From Bacteroidota bacterium (GTDB lineage: Bacteria > Bacteroidota > Bacteroidia > Bacteroidales > B39-G9): DNA of 16,447 bases. Made by a program: the position numbers and the translations under genes. The DNA lies in contig JAUVJB010000041.1 of NCBI GenBank assembly GCA_030592465.1, forward strand, positions 1 to 16,447, in the 5' to 3' direction. This document shows, piece after piece, positions 7,464 to 15,172 of this stretch. The notes beneath the pieces were generated by a model. That model had not been told where the DNA came from and did no database searches. It saw only the letters and a list, made by a program, of their open reading frames with translations. Position 1 is the first letter of the stretch, and every line of letters starts with the position of its first letter.

Positions 7464-8561
7464 ATGAAAAAGTTTATTTTTACAACGGTTATTTTATTGT
7501 TTTTTGCAAATTTTATTATAGCACAACAAAAACAAGCTACTATTTCTTTTAAAACAACTCAACATGATTTTGGTAAAATAAAAGAATTAGCAGGTGTTGT
7601 AACCTATAAATTTAGTTTTACAAATACCGGGAGTGAGCCATTAGTTATTGAACGAGTTAAAGCATCTTGCGGTTGCACTTCTACCGATTGGACAAAAAAA
7701 CCTATTCCTGCGGGCGGGAAAGGTTTTGTAGCTGCTACTTATAATCCGAAAAATCGTCCGGGTAGATTTTCAAAATCAGTTTCTGTTACAACTAATAGTG
7801 AACGTAAAACAAATGTTTTAAGAATAACGGGTGAAGTAATTCCTAAACCCCGCACTATTGAAGATGATTATCCTTTTGCGATGGGTAAACTAAGAGTAAA
7901 AACTAACCATGTTGCTTTTATGAAAATAAAAAATACTGAGATTAAAACAAAGGAAGATCCAATTGTTAATACTTCATCTGAACTAATGAAAGTTACTTTT
8001 AAAAATGTTCCTGCCCACCTGAAATTTGAAGTTGTTCCACAAACACTTAAACCTAATGAAAAAGGACTTATAAAAGCAACCTATGATGCAACAATCAGAC
8101 ATGATTGGGGTTTTCTTATCGACAGAGTTGAGATTCTTGTTAATGGTGAACGCGTGTCGAAGAATCGTTTATCAATTAGTTCTACAATAGAAGAAGATTT
8201 TTCAAAATTTACACCCGAACAACTTAAGAATGCACCTTCTATTGAATTTGGCGAAAGAGTTTTCAATTTTGGTACGATTAATCAAGGAAATAAAGTTGAG
8301 CATGAATTTTCATATAAGAATATTGGTAAAAGTGATTTAATTATTCACAAAACTAAAGCAAGTTGTGGATGCACTGCAATAAATTCAAATAAAACAATAA
8401 TTAAAAAAGGTAAACAAGGTGTTATTAAGGTTATATTTAATTCAAGAGGGAAACGCAATAAACAAAATAAAACAATAACTATTATTGCAAATGATCCGAA
8501 ACACCCTACTACTGTTTTAAAAATAACAGGTTTTGTTAATACTCCTCCTGCCAAAAAATAG
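7464..8561 (+). CDS. Exported protein with two DUF1573 (ASPM/Hydin-like Ig) domains
   Basis: A signal peptide spans about 1-20 (cut after FIIA). Two DUF1573 domains follow at roughly 28-125 and 258-357. Each has the characteristic DFGK/FNFG start, an F-x-N/K-x-G-x-x-x-L-x-I strand, and the hallmark SCGCT motif (68-72 and 300-304). A related but cysteine-free domain (about 140-240) lies between them. The domains are immunoglobulin-like and widespread in exported Bacteroidota proteins; their molecular job is unknown. The paired cysteines could form disulfides or bind a ligand, but that is inference. Length and both ends look complete, and a strong terminator follows. Confidence 0.88.
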   Translation: MKKFIFTTVILLFFANFIIAQQKQATISFKTTQHDFGKIKELAGVVTYKFSFTNTGSEPLVIERVKASCGCTSTDWTKKPIPAGGKGFVAATYNPKNRPGRFSKSVSVTTNSERKTNVLRITGEVIPKPRTIEDDYPFAMGKLRVKTNHVAFMKIKNTEIKTKEDPIVNTSSELMKVTFKNVPAHLKFEVVPQTLKPNEKGLIKATYDATIRHDWGFLIDRVEILVNGERVSKNRLSISSTIEEDFSKFTPEQLKNAPSIEFGERVFNFGTINQGNKVEHEFSYKNIGKSDLIIHKTKASCGCTAINSNKTIIKKGKQGVIKVIFNSRGKRNKQNKTITIIANDPKHPTTVLKITGFVNTPPAKK

Positions 8562-8583
8562 TGTATTATATTAGATTTATTTT

Positions 8584-8617
8584 AGTGTGTCTTTTTTTGA
8601 GACACACTTTTTTTTTA
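8584..8617 (+). terminator. Rho-independent terminator after the DUF1573 gene
   Basis: AGTGTGTCT (8584-8592) and AGACACACT (8600-8608) form a perfect 9-bp stem with a 7-nt loop, followed by a run of T to about 8616. It lies 22 nt after the DUF1573 stop codon. Confidence 0.88.
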
Positions 8618-8660
8618 TTATTTATATTGGAATATTAAAATTTTAATAAGATATTTATAG

Positions 8661-8797
8661 ATGAGTCCACTTTGAAACAATTTCTATCCGATTAGCGTTC
8701 CGCCAGCTGGCGGACTGACGTACAGTCTTATAGCTTTTAGTCTTCCGCCCGCCAGTTGGCGGGTTAACCACTTATCGGCTTTTCGGAGCGGACTCAT
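8661..8797. repeat. Nested-palindrome dispersed repeat, copy 1
   Basis: A 137-bp element bounded by ATGAGTCC (8661-8668) and its exact complement GGACTCAT (8790-8797). Inside are CCGATTAG (8688-8695) facing CTTATCGG (8771-8778), a perfect 16-nt palindrome (8699-8714, centre AGCT), and a near-perfect 16-nt palindrome (8748-8763, centre AGTT). It is far more GC-rich than its surroundings. A second copy in the same orientation is at 16046-16184; they share the ends, the inner stem, a GTACA...CTTATA segment and a TTATCGGCTTTTCGGAG tail. It encodes no protein. It resembles a non-autonomous mobile or REP-type element. Confidence 0.8.
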
Positions 8798-8970
8798 AGA
8801 TATTAAATTTTTTTAATCTGAAACGGGACATAGGCACAACCTACGCCTAACTGCATAATATTTATAGAACAACAATAATATTTAATTTTAACATTTTTAG
8901 TTTATTTTTTAGAAAAAGATTAATTTTATACTTATTACATTTTTTATAATGTTTATAGAAATCAAGATAA

Positions 8971-10056
8971 ATGAATAAAAATAAAAAAAGTGCACTTAAG
9001 GTCAATAAAGGAATAAAGCAGCCGTCTTCGGTTAATAAAGATGCAGTAAAAAAAATTAAATTAAGAAGGAAACAAGAATATTCGGTTTCTGATTATGTTG
9101 AAGGGATTATTAAAGGAGATCGTAGCATATTAAGTCAGGCAATTACATTAATTGAGAGCTCATTACCAAGACATCAAGTAAATGCACAAGAAATAATAAA
9201 GAGATGTTTGCCATATTCGGGTAATTCAATACGTATAGGAATTACAGGAGTGCCGGGAGTTGGTAAAAGCACTTTTATTGAAGCAATTGGTAAAAAAATT
9301 ACAGAAAAAGGCAGCAAATTAGCTGTTTTGGCAATCGACCCAAGTAGCGAGCGATCAAAAGGAAGTATTTTAGGCGATAAAACCAGAATGGAAGCACTTT
9401 CAACTGACGAAAATGCTTATATTCGACCTTCTCCTTCTGCAGGTTCGCTTGGTGGTGTTGCCCGCAAAACACGCGAAACAGTTGTGCTTTGCGAAGCTGC
9501 CGGTTTTGACACAATTTTTATTGAGACTGTAGGAGTAGGTCAATCTGAAACTGCTGTACACTCAATGGTTGATTTTTTTCTTTTACTTATGTTGGCCGGT
9601 GCCGGTGATGAGTTGCAAGGTATGAAACGCGGCATTATAGAAATGGCTGATGCTATTGCAATTAATAAAGCTGATGGAACGAATATTAATAAAGCAAATT
9701 TGGCAAAAGTAGAATATCAAAATGCTTTACATTTATATCCGCCAAAAAATTCAAACTGGATACCTAAAGTTGTTACATGCTCTGCCATTACCAACCATGC
9801 TATAGATGATATTTGGAATATGATACAAGATTATTATAAACTTACAAATGAAAATAACTATTTTAAGAATAACAGAAGAGAACAGTCAAAATATTGGATG
9901 TACGAAACAATTAACAATAATTTAAAATTTAATTTTTATAATGATTCCAATATTATAAATAAACTTAAACTATTAGAACAAAAGGTGTTGATTGGAGAAA
10001 TAAGTTCTTTTTATGCAGCAAAAATTTTATTAGATGATTATTTTAATTATCGATAA
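8971..10056 (+). CDS. meaB: Methylmalonyl-CoA mutase-associated GTPase MeaB (ArgK/G3E-type)
   Basis: MeaB is a G3E-type P-loop GTPase that loads and protects the adenosylcobalamin cofactor of methylmalonyl-CoA mutase in the cytoplasm. Visible motifs are Walker A GVPGVGKS (93-100), switch I/Mg site AIDPSS (121-126), the SAGSLGGVARKTRE block (156-169), switch II ETVGVGQSE (185-193), and the NKAD guanine-specificity motif (232-235). The C-terminal helical dimerisation arm (about 290-361) is present. The first 40 residues are a Lys-rich extension that is usual in Bacteroidota homologues, so the ATG at 8971 is accepted. No mutase subunit, epimerase or B12 gene adjoins it here, unlike many genomes where it sits with the mutase. 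It appears to be a solitary gene. Confidence 0.95.
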   Translation: MNKNKKSALKVNKGIKQPSSVNKDAVKKIKLRRKQEYSVSDYVEGIIKGDRSILSQAITLIESSLPRHQVNAQEIIKRCLPYSGNSIRIGITGVPGVGKSTFIEAIGKKITEKGSKLAVLAIDPSSERSKGSILGDKTRMEALSTDENAYIRPSPSAGSLGGVARKTRETVVLCEAAGFDTIFIETVGVGQSETAVHSMVDFFLLLMLAGAGDELQGMKRGIIEMADAIAINKADGTNINKANLAKVEYQNALHLYPPKNSNWIPKVVTCSAITNHAIDDIWNMIQDYYKLTNENNYFKNNRREQSKYWMYETINNNLKFNFYNDSNIINKLKLLEQKVLIGEISSFYAAKILLDDYFNYR

Positions 10057-10133
10057 AAATTGTTTATATATTGACGAAATTTATTACTTTTATTACAAAT
10101 TAGTTATACACACTATGGAAATAATTTCAATAT

Positions 10134-10406
10134 TCACTTTTGTAAATATTCATTATATGCTTTTAAAATATACATTTTAATAAGAGATTGATATGGTATA
10201 TTAAACTTATTTGCTCTCACTTTAATTTTTTCAAATAAATCAAAAGGAATAGTTAAAGAAATTTTTTTGGTTGTTTTTTTCAGATTAGTAAATTTAGTAT
10301 TTCTCGCTTTATCCCAGTTTATATATTCAAAACAATCTGATTTACTCCAAAATTCAAATTCTTCTGCTTCATTTTTAAATTCAGGTATTTTTTTTAAATT
10401 TTCCAT
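10134..10406 (-). CDS. CopG/BrnA-like ribbon-helix-helix antitoxin
   Basis: This 90-residue protein has the two-part layout of CopG-type (COG5304/PF12441-like) antitoxins. The acidic N-terminal half KIPEFKNEAEEFEFW (6-20) and YINWDKA (28-34) would bind a toxin. The C-terminal ribbon-helix-helix part starts at KKISLTIP (47-54) and continues with PYQSLIKMYI (71-80). The protein should dimerise, bind its own promoter and neutralise a BrnT-like toxin. The normal partner would be encoded just upstream, overlapping its start, and exactly there a C-terminal toxin relic is found (10381-10485). The antitoxin frame is intact, so it is an orphan antitoxin. It is convergent with meaB, whose stop is 78 nt away. 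Confidence 0.82.
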   Translation of the reverse strand: MENLKKIPEFKNEAEEFEFWSKSDCFEYINWDKARNTKFTNLKKTTKKISLTIPFDLFEKIKVRANKFNIPYQSLIKMYILKAYNEYLQK

Positions 10407-10485
10407 AATGCATTTTTTCTTTTTTGTTCATTTTCCTTGCTGATATTACTCTTATTTTTTTGTTCCTAATTGTAAATACTACCCA
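10381..10485 (-). pseudogene. C-terminal relic of a BrnT-like toxin gene
   Basis: Translating the minus strand from 10485 gives 34 codons beginning WVVFTIRN, then KKIRVISARKMNKKEK, and ending at a TGA at 10383-10381. This is the conserved C-terminal segment of BrnT (DUF497) ribonuclease toxins, where VVxTxR...RIISAR...KKE is the hallmark. The frame overlaps the antitoxin start by 26 nt, as in working brnT-brnA pairs. Immediately upstream are an in-frame TAA (10488-10486) and further stops, and no N-terminal toxin sequence is visible up to 10607. The toxin is therefore truncated and dead. The match rests on motif recognition, not a search. Confidence 0.72.
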
Positions 10486-10606
10486 TTATTGTTTGTTTTT
10501 TGAGTTTATAATTTACTGTTTTCAACAAAATTTTGTATGAATCTTTAATTATAAAATTTAAAAATTATTGTTTTTTTAATTATTTTTACAAAAAATGCAA
10601 TAAATC
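10407..10606. other. Decayed intergenic segment between the antitoxin and the papain-like relic
   Basis: Apart from the toxin tail at its left end, this stretch holds only A/T-rich sequence with stops in all frames. It probably marks where the 5' part of the toxin gene and the N-terminal part of the papain-like gene were lost. The promoter that now drives the antitoxin, if any, must be here. Confidence 0.45.
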
Positions 10607-11022
10607 ATGAATGGCGTTAATAAATATTTACAGATTCTAACCGAATTTGCTGAAAAAAAATTAAATGTGCAATTTAAAGTCGACAAATTGAAATATGACA
10701 ATTTCGGTTTAGTTAATTCATATCTAATTTACCAATCAATTAAAGATAAAAAAATAAAAAAAAATACACTAATTTATTTGCCGGATAAATATCACGAAAT
10801 GCACCCATGCAAAGTCATTTTTTTAATAAACATTGATACAATGTTTTGTAGTGAACTGCTTGCATACACATATATGCAACTTGGACACTAACAATTATTC
10901 ATCCTTCAAATAGTTATTTTCCTGCTGATTTTTCTGATAAATTATCAGTAGGTTTATTAAAAAGAGCATGGCTTGGAAACGAAATAATGTTAAATGTAAG
11001 TGTAAATAATGAAATCAATTAA
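10607..11022 (+). pseudogene. Frameshifted relic of a permuted papain-like (YiiX-type) cysteine hydrolase
   Basis: The first frame (10607-10891, 94 codons) ends FCSELLAYTYMQLGH then TAA. FCSEL is the catalytic-Cys motif that lies near the C-terminus of circularly permuted papain-like YiiX/YebB hydrolases. The sequence continues in the next frame (from about 10894) as IHPSNSYFPADFSDK, then SVGLLKRAWLGNE, to a TAA at 11020-11022. This is what follows FCSEL in intact relatives. A single lost base near 10880-10896 explains the switch. The N-terminal GD and catalytic His segments of the family are also missing, so the gene is both truncated and frameshifted. The first 75 residues are not recognised. 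The second frame overlaps the histidine kinase start by 14 nt, suggesting the two once formed an operon. Confidence 0.62.
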
Positions 11023-12355
11023 TACAGAAATACGCGAGAAATATAAAAAGCATCTTATTGAAATTAATTTAAATAAATTAAATATTAAACTTATTTTAGG
11101 TTTATTAATATTGTTATATTTTGTTTTTTCTGATTTATACTTAAGGCATAATATTTTAGCCTTTTATACACGAATATTACCGGCAAGTTTATGTGTTTTA
11201 TTACTTGTTATTAATTTAACAACAAAAAAATATAAATTTTATAAAGCTAAATTATACAATATTTTTTTAATCAGCCTTCCTTTAATGATGTTTGGGAAAT
11301 GCATCCTTCATTTAAATGAAAACAGTTTAGCATCTTCTGTTGCTGGTACAATTTTAATAATTTTTATTATTTCTTTAGAGATAAAAACAAATTTGCGAAA
11401 TACCATAATAATATATACAGTTCCGGTAATTATTTTTGTATCTGTTTTGTTTTTATTTTTTAAATTGAATAGTGAACAATTCCTCACATTATCAAACATA
11501 TACCCTATTATTATTTTAGGTTTTACATTTAACAGAATTCAAGATAATTTAAGAAATAAATCATTTACGGCAAATTATTTATTAGATATTGAGAAAAACA
11601 GAGTAACACAACTGTACGAAAAAACACTAACACAAAATGAAAAAATTCAGAAGTATGCTAATAAATTAAAAAAAACGAATGACACAAAAAATCAGTTTTT
11701 CTCAATTATTTCTCACGATTTAAAAAATGCTTTTAATGGAATTTTAGGTTATAGTCGATTACTGAAATTAGGGCTAAATAAATTTAGTTCCGAACAAATT
11801 GAACAGCATATTAATAGAATTAATGAGTCCTCAGAACAAACATACAATTTGTTAATAAATTTATTAGATTGGTCTCGTGTGCAGTCTGATAAAATAGAGT
11901 ATAAGCCTGAAAAGTTATTATTAAATCAAGTAATAACTGATAATATTAAATTATTTAAACTTCAGTGCGAAGAAAAAGCGATTTCACTGATTTTTAATCA
12001 CGAAACAGATATTTTTATATTTGCCGATTTATATATGCTTAGTACCATATTACGGAATTTGATTTCTAACGCAATAAAATTTACAAAATCCGGGAAAATA
12101 ATATTGAATATTAAAAAAGAAACAGATTATTGTAAAGTATCAGTTCAAGATGAAGGTATTGGTATTTCTCAAGAAAATTTGAATAATTTATTTAAAATAG
12201 ATAAGAAAAAATACACAACCGGCACAAATGGAGAAACGGGAACAGGAATAGGATTAAGCCTTTGTAAAGAATTTGTTGAGAAAAATAAAGGTAAAATATT
12301 TGTTGAAAGTGTTATAAATAAAGGAAGCATATTTACATTTACAGTACCATACTAA
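11009..12355 (+). CDS. Membrane sensor histidine kinase
   Basis: The 448-residue kinase has about six N-terminal membrane helices (roughly 25-175), with little extracytoplasmic sequence, so it may sense something in or near the membrane. A linker coiled coil follows (about 195-228), then the HisKA domain with phospho-acceptor His236 in FSIISHDLKN. The HATPase domain has an N box with N350 and N354 (LRNLISNA), a G1 box DEGIG (381-385) and a G2 box GTGIG (411-415). No PAS or receiver domain is present, and no response regulator gene lies within the window, so it is an orphan kinase. Its ATG at 11009 lies inside the last codons of the papain-like relic. A pair of overlapping hairpins follows its stop codon. 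Confidence 0.9.
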   Translation: MKSINTEIREKYKKHLIEINLNKLNIKLILGLLILLYFVFSDLYLRHNILAFYTRILPASLCVLLLVINLTTKKYKFYKAKLYNIFLISLPLMMFGKCILHLNENSLASSVAGTILIIFIISLEIKTNLRNTIIIYTVPVIIFVSVLFLFFKLNSEQFLTLSNIYPIIILGFTFNRIQDNLRNKSFTANYLLDIEKNRVTQLYEKTLTQNEKIQKYANKLKKTNDTKNQFFSIISHDLKNAFNGILGYSRLLKLGLNKFSSEQIEQHINRINESSEQTYNLLINLLDWSRVQSDKIEYKPEKLLLNQVITDNIKLFKLQCEEKAISLIFNHETDIFIFADLYMLSTILRNLISNAIKFTKSGKIILNIKKETDYCKVSVQDEGIGISQENLNNLFKIDKKKYTTGTNGETGTGIGLSLCKEFVEKNKGKIFVESVINKGSIFTFTVPY

Positions 12356-12367
12356 TTAACCTGTTTT

Positions 12368-12421
12368 ATTCATACAAAAACATAGTGAATTGTATGAATC
12401 CCAATTCTCGGGATTGGGATT
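12368..12421. terminator. Two mutually exclusive hairpins after the histidine kinase gene
   Basis: ATTCATACAA (12368-12377) pairs perfectly with TTGTATGAAT (12390-12399). AATCCCAAT (12397-12405) pairs perfectly with ATTGGGATT (12413-12421). The two stems share bases 12397-12399, so their full forms exclude each other. The second is followed by only a short TTCTT, so termination is plausible but not certain. Confidence 0.45.
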
Positions 12422-12485
12422 TCTTAATCGCAAAAAATTCATGAACAGCGAAGTCCTCAACGAAGTTAATTTTCCGGGTTAATCC

Positions 12486-12493
12486 GGACTCAT
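12486..12493. repeat. Isolated end of the ATGAGTCC repeat family
   Basis: GGACTCAT here equals the right end of repeat copy 1 and is preceded by CCGGGTTAATCC, which resembles the GGGTTAACC inside the copies. It may be an internally deleted remnant of the element next to the mutS2 stop. Confidence 0.35.
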
Positions 12494-12503
12494 TTAATTG
12501 ACC

Positions 12504-14969
12504 CTACTCAAAACTAACCACAGTAATACCCGAACCGCCAAATTCAACATGTTCGTCCCTGTACGATTTAATTAAATTTACAGTGTGAAGATACTCCCTT
12601 ATAATCTGTCGCAAAACACCATTACCTTTGCCATGCAATATTTTCACTTCTTTAATATTTAACATTATTGCCTCGTCAATATAATGCATAACAATTTGCA
12701 ATGCCTCATCTACTCTTTTGCCTCGCACATCAAGCCCTGTCTTAAAATTTAATCGTTTTTTATTATATTCTTCATTATAATTGGAAGTAGTATAACCTTT
12801 TTGCCGATTTATTCTTTTAAACTCATTTTTGCCGATTTTTTCAATTTTCTTTTTTTCTACCTGAGTTATCATATTTCCAAAAGCAACCATATAACTGTTC
12901 TGATTAAATTCAATCACCTCTCCAACTACATCATTCTGACCAGTTAATTTTACATTATCGCCAATATTAATTGTTTCATCTTCGATTTCTTTCTTAATAT
13001 CATTATCAGCAATCTTAATGCGTTTCTTTATTTTTGTCAGATTATCAATCTTTTTGGCAATTACTTCATCTTTTTCGTTTTCACGATGTTTTACTTTGTC
13101 TTTATAACTTTCTAATTCTACACGAACCTGTTTGGTTCTTTCTTTCTCTGCATTGCTTTCTTTAATTTTTCTTATTGTATTCTCAATTATTTTGTTCGAT
13201 TTAGACAATAACTGTTCGGCTTCAATATTAGCTTTACTAATTATTTGTTTTTTAATTTCAATAGATTGCTTCAGTTCTTCTTCTTGTTTTTGAATTAGCT
13301 CTTCTAATTTTTTTTCAGATTTACGGATTTTTCTTCTTTTATTTTCCCAGTAATTTTTATCACGAGCAATATCTTTTAAATGCTTATCAAAAAATATATG
13401 TTCAGTTCCGATTTTCTCTTTTGCAGAATTTAATATTTCTTCAGACAGTCCGATTTTTCTCGCAATCTCAAAGGCAAAAGAACTTCCCGGCTTACCAATT
13501 TCCAATTTAAAAAGCGGTTCTAACTTATTGTTATCAAATAACATGGCACCGTTAACAATTCCGTCGGCAGATGCTGCAAAATGCTTTAAGTTAGTATAAT
13601 GAGTTGTCAACACTCCATAAGTTTGCAGAGAGTTTAATTTATTAAGAACAGCCTCAGCAATAGCACCACCTAACATTGGCTCTGTACCTGTACCAAACTC
13701 ATCAATTAACACTAATGATTTAACATCAGCTTTCTTGGTAAAATATTTCATATTAATTAAATGAGAGCTATATGTACTTAAATCGTTTTCAATTGACTGC
13801 TCATCACCAATATCAATAAAAATATTGTTAAAAAGACCTATTTTTGATTTTTCATCAACAGGAACCAGCATTCCGCATTGTATCATATATTGTATTAAAC
13901 CAACGGTTTTTAAGCAAACCGATTTACCGCCGGCATTTGGACCCGAAATAAGTATAATCCTCTGCTTATCAGATAAATAAATATCCAAAGGAACAACTAT
14001 TTTCTTGTCTTTTTTAAACGATAAGTATAATAAAGGATGTCGTGCTTTTATCAAATCAATTATCTGCTCATTGCTAAAAGTTGGCAATACCGATTCGGTT
14101 TTTATTGCAAACATAGCTTTAGCACGAATAAAATCAATTATTCCCAAAAAATTATATGCTAAAAAAAGTTCATCTAAATATGGTCGAATAGAATCGGTAA
14201 ACTCAATTAGAATTTTAATTATTTCGCGTCGTTCGGCATATTCCAGTTCTTTTATTTTGTTGTTTAGCTCAACAATTTCGGCAGGTTCAATAAATGAAGT
14301 TTTCCCTGTTGAAGATTCATCGTGAACAATTCCCGGTACTTTTCGTTTATTTGCTGATTTAATTGGAATAACAGCACGACCATCGCGAACAGTTAATGAA
14401 ACATTATCGTCAACAAAACTCTGTGTTTGAGCTTTTTTTAAAATCCTCAACATTTGCTTATTAACATTCGACTGTGTATCAATAAGTTCTCTTCGTATCG
14501 TTGATAGTTCCGGTGAAGCATTATTTTTTATCTTGCCGTGATTATTTATAATCTTATCAATTGAATCAATTATGTAGGGATAAATGTTAATATCTTTGGT
14601 TAGTATTTTTAAATAAGGGTATTTATTTTCGTCATCATTTTTAAAAAAATTAAGAATAGCCTTAATAGTTAATAGCGAACGCCTTAAATCGAACAATTCA
14701 TTTTGCTCAAGATAAACACCCTGTACTTTAGCTTTTTTTAAATATTGAGTTACGTCAATATAATTGTCTGCAGGAAAATCATCTCTATTTAAACAAATAG
14801 CTTTAAACTCATTAACCTGATGAATAAGAATATTAATTTGCCGGAAATCATTTGAAAAGGAAAAATGTTCAACTCTTTCTTTACCTATAGCACCCAAACA
14901 GAAGCTTTTGAGCATCTCTCTTATCTTATCAAAACCTATCTTATTTTCAAAATTCTTTGGATATATCAC
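12504..14969 (-). CDS. mutS2: Endonuclease MutS2 with C-terminal Smr domain
   Basis: The 821-residue protein is a full-length MutS2: a cytoplasmic ATPase without the MutS mismatch-reading domains, linked to restraint of homologous recombination through binding of branched DNA and, in Bacillus, to splitting collided ribosomes. Domains in order: helical core/lever (about 1-310), ABC-type ATPase with Walker A GPNAGGKS (343-350), DLSTYSSH signature (396-403), Walker B LVLIDEFG (419-426) and switch His457; a long charged coiled coil (about 530-660); a KOW-like segment (668-710); and the Smr domain (746-821) with LDVRG (746-750) and HGKGNG (779-784). The start codon is GTG at 14969-14967, chosen because MIYPKNFENKIGFDKI is the usual family opening. 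It is a single gene with its own promoter element upstream. Confidence 0.96.
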   Translation of the reverse strand: MIYPKNFENKIGFDKIREMLKSFCLGAIGKERVEHFSFSNDFRQINILIHQVNEFKAICLNRDDFPADNYIDVTQYLKKAKVQGVYLEQNELFDLRRSLLTIKAILNFFKNDDENKYPYLKILTKDINIYPYIIDSIDKIINNHGKIKNNASPELSTIRRELIDTQSNVNKQMLRILKKAQTQSFVDDNVSLTVRDGRAVIPIKSANKRKVPGIVHDESSTGKTSFIEPAEIVELNNKIKELEYAERREIIKILIEFTDSIRPYLDELFLAYNFLGIIDFIRAKAMFAIKTESVLPTFSNEQIIDLIKARHPLLYLSFKKDKKIVVPLDIYLSDKQRIILISGPNAGGKSVCLKTVGLIQYMIQCGMLVPVDEKSKIGLFNNIFIDIGDEQSIENDLSTYSSHLINMKYFTKKADVKSLVLIDEFGTGTEPMLGGAIAEAVLNKLNSLQTYGVLTTHYTNLKHFAASADGIVNGAMLFDNNKLEPLFKLEIGKPGSSFAFEIARKIGLSEEILNSAKEKIGTEHIFFDKHLKDIARDKNYWENKRRKIRKSEKKLEELIQKQEEELKQSIEIKKQIISKANIEAEQLLSKSNKIIENTIRKIKESNAEKERTKQVRVELESYKDKVKHRENEKDEVIAKKIDNLTKIKKRIKIADNDIKKEIEDETINIGDNVKLTGQNDVVGEVIEFNQNSYMVAFGNMITQVEKKKIEKIGKNEFKRINRQKGYTTSNYNEEYNKKRLNFKTGLDVRGKRVDEALQIVMHYIDEAIMLNIKEVKILHGKGNGVLRQIIREYLHTVNLIKSYRDEHVEFGGSGITVVSFE

Positions 14970-14994
14970 CTTTATCTAAATTATAAAAACTTTA

Positions 14995-15002
14995 CAAAGT
15001 TA
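14995..15002 (-). promoter_or_regulatory. Bacteroidota -7 promoter element for mutS2
   Basis: On the minus strand this reads TAACTTTG, an exact TAnnTTTG match, 25 nt before the GTG start, which implies a leader of about 15-20 nt. No TTTG -33 box is evident. Confidence 0.5.
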
Positions 15003-15172
15003 ATTAGTATCTGTAAAAAAATCCTAAAATACTTAATATTATTGAAATACTGTTAATTAATATACTCTGCTTCGTAATAATTTGAGCTAATTTTACTATA
15101 AAACAATTATAATTTTAATATATAGTCATTAATTTATTGATTGTCTTAAATTGTCAATAAAACTAAATGACG

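Larger units (their letters stand above)
8562..8970. other. Non-coding stretch between the DUF1573 gene and meaB
   Basis: It holds the terminator at 8584-8617, repeat copy 1, and then a small imperfect hairpin (TAGGC 8831-8835 with GCCTA 8845-8849) in a locally GC-richer patch at about 8821-8855. The last 110 nt before meaB are almost pure A/T. No clear promoter with both boxes was found, although the meaB promoter must lie here. Confidence 0.6.

Noticed and set aside
8658..8682. ATGAGTCC...GAAAC at the left repeat end resembles part of the hammerhead ribozyme core.
   Set aside because: The conserved CUGAUGA is not complete in any copy and no stem II closing sequence precedes GAAAC; the ends pair with the far end of the element instead.
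8571..8970. A hidden small gene in the repeat-bearing gap before meaB.
   Set aside because: No frame of useful length with a plausible start; the GC-rich parts are palindromic repeats.
10875..10900. Programmed ribosomal frameshift joining the two halves of the papain-like gene.
   Set aside because: No slippery heptamer or downstream structure is visible, and the N-terminal catalytic part is also missing, which favours decay.
12472..12490. CCGG-GTTAAT-CCGG hairpin as the mutS2 terminator.
   Set aside because: Only a 4-bp stem and no T run on the minus-strand side; more likely repeat debris.
14005..14325. 106-codon plus-strand frame inside mutS2.
   Set aside because: It is antisense to the conserved middle part of MutS2 and encodes nothing recognisable.
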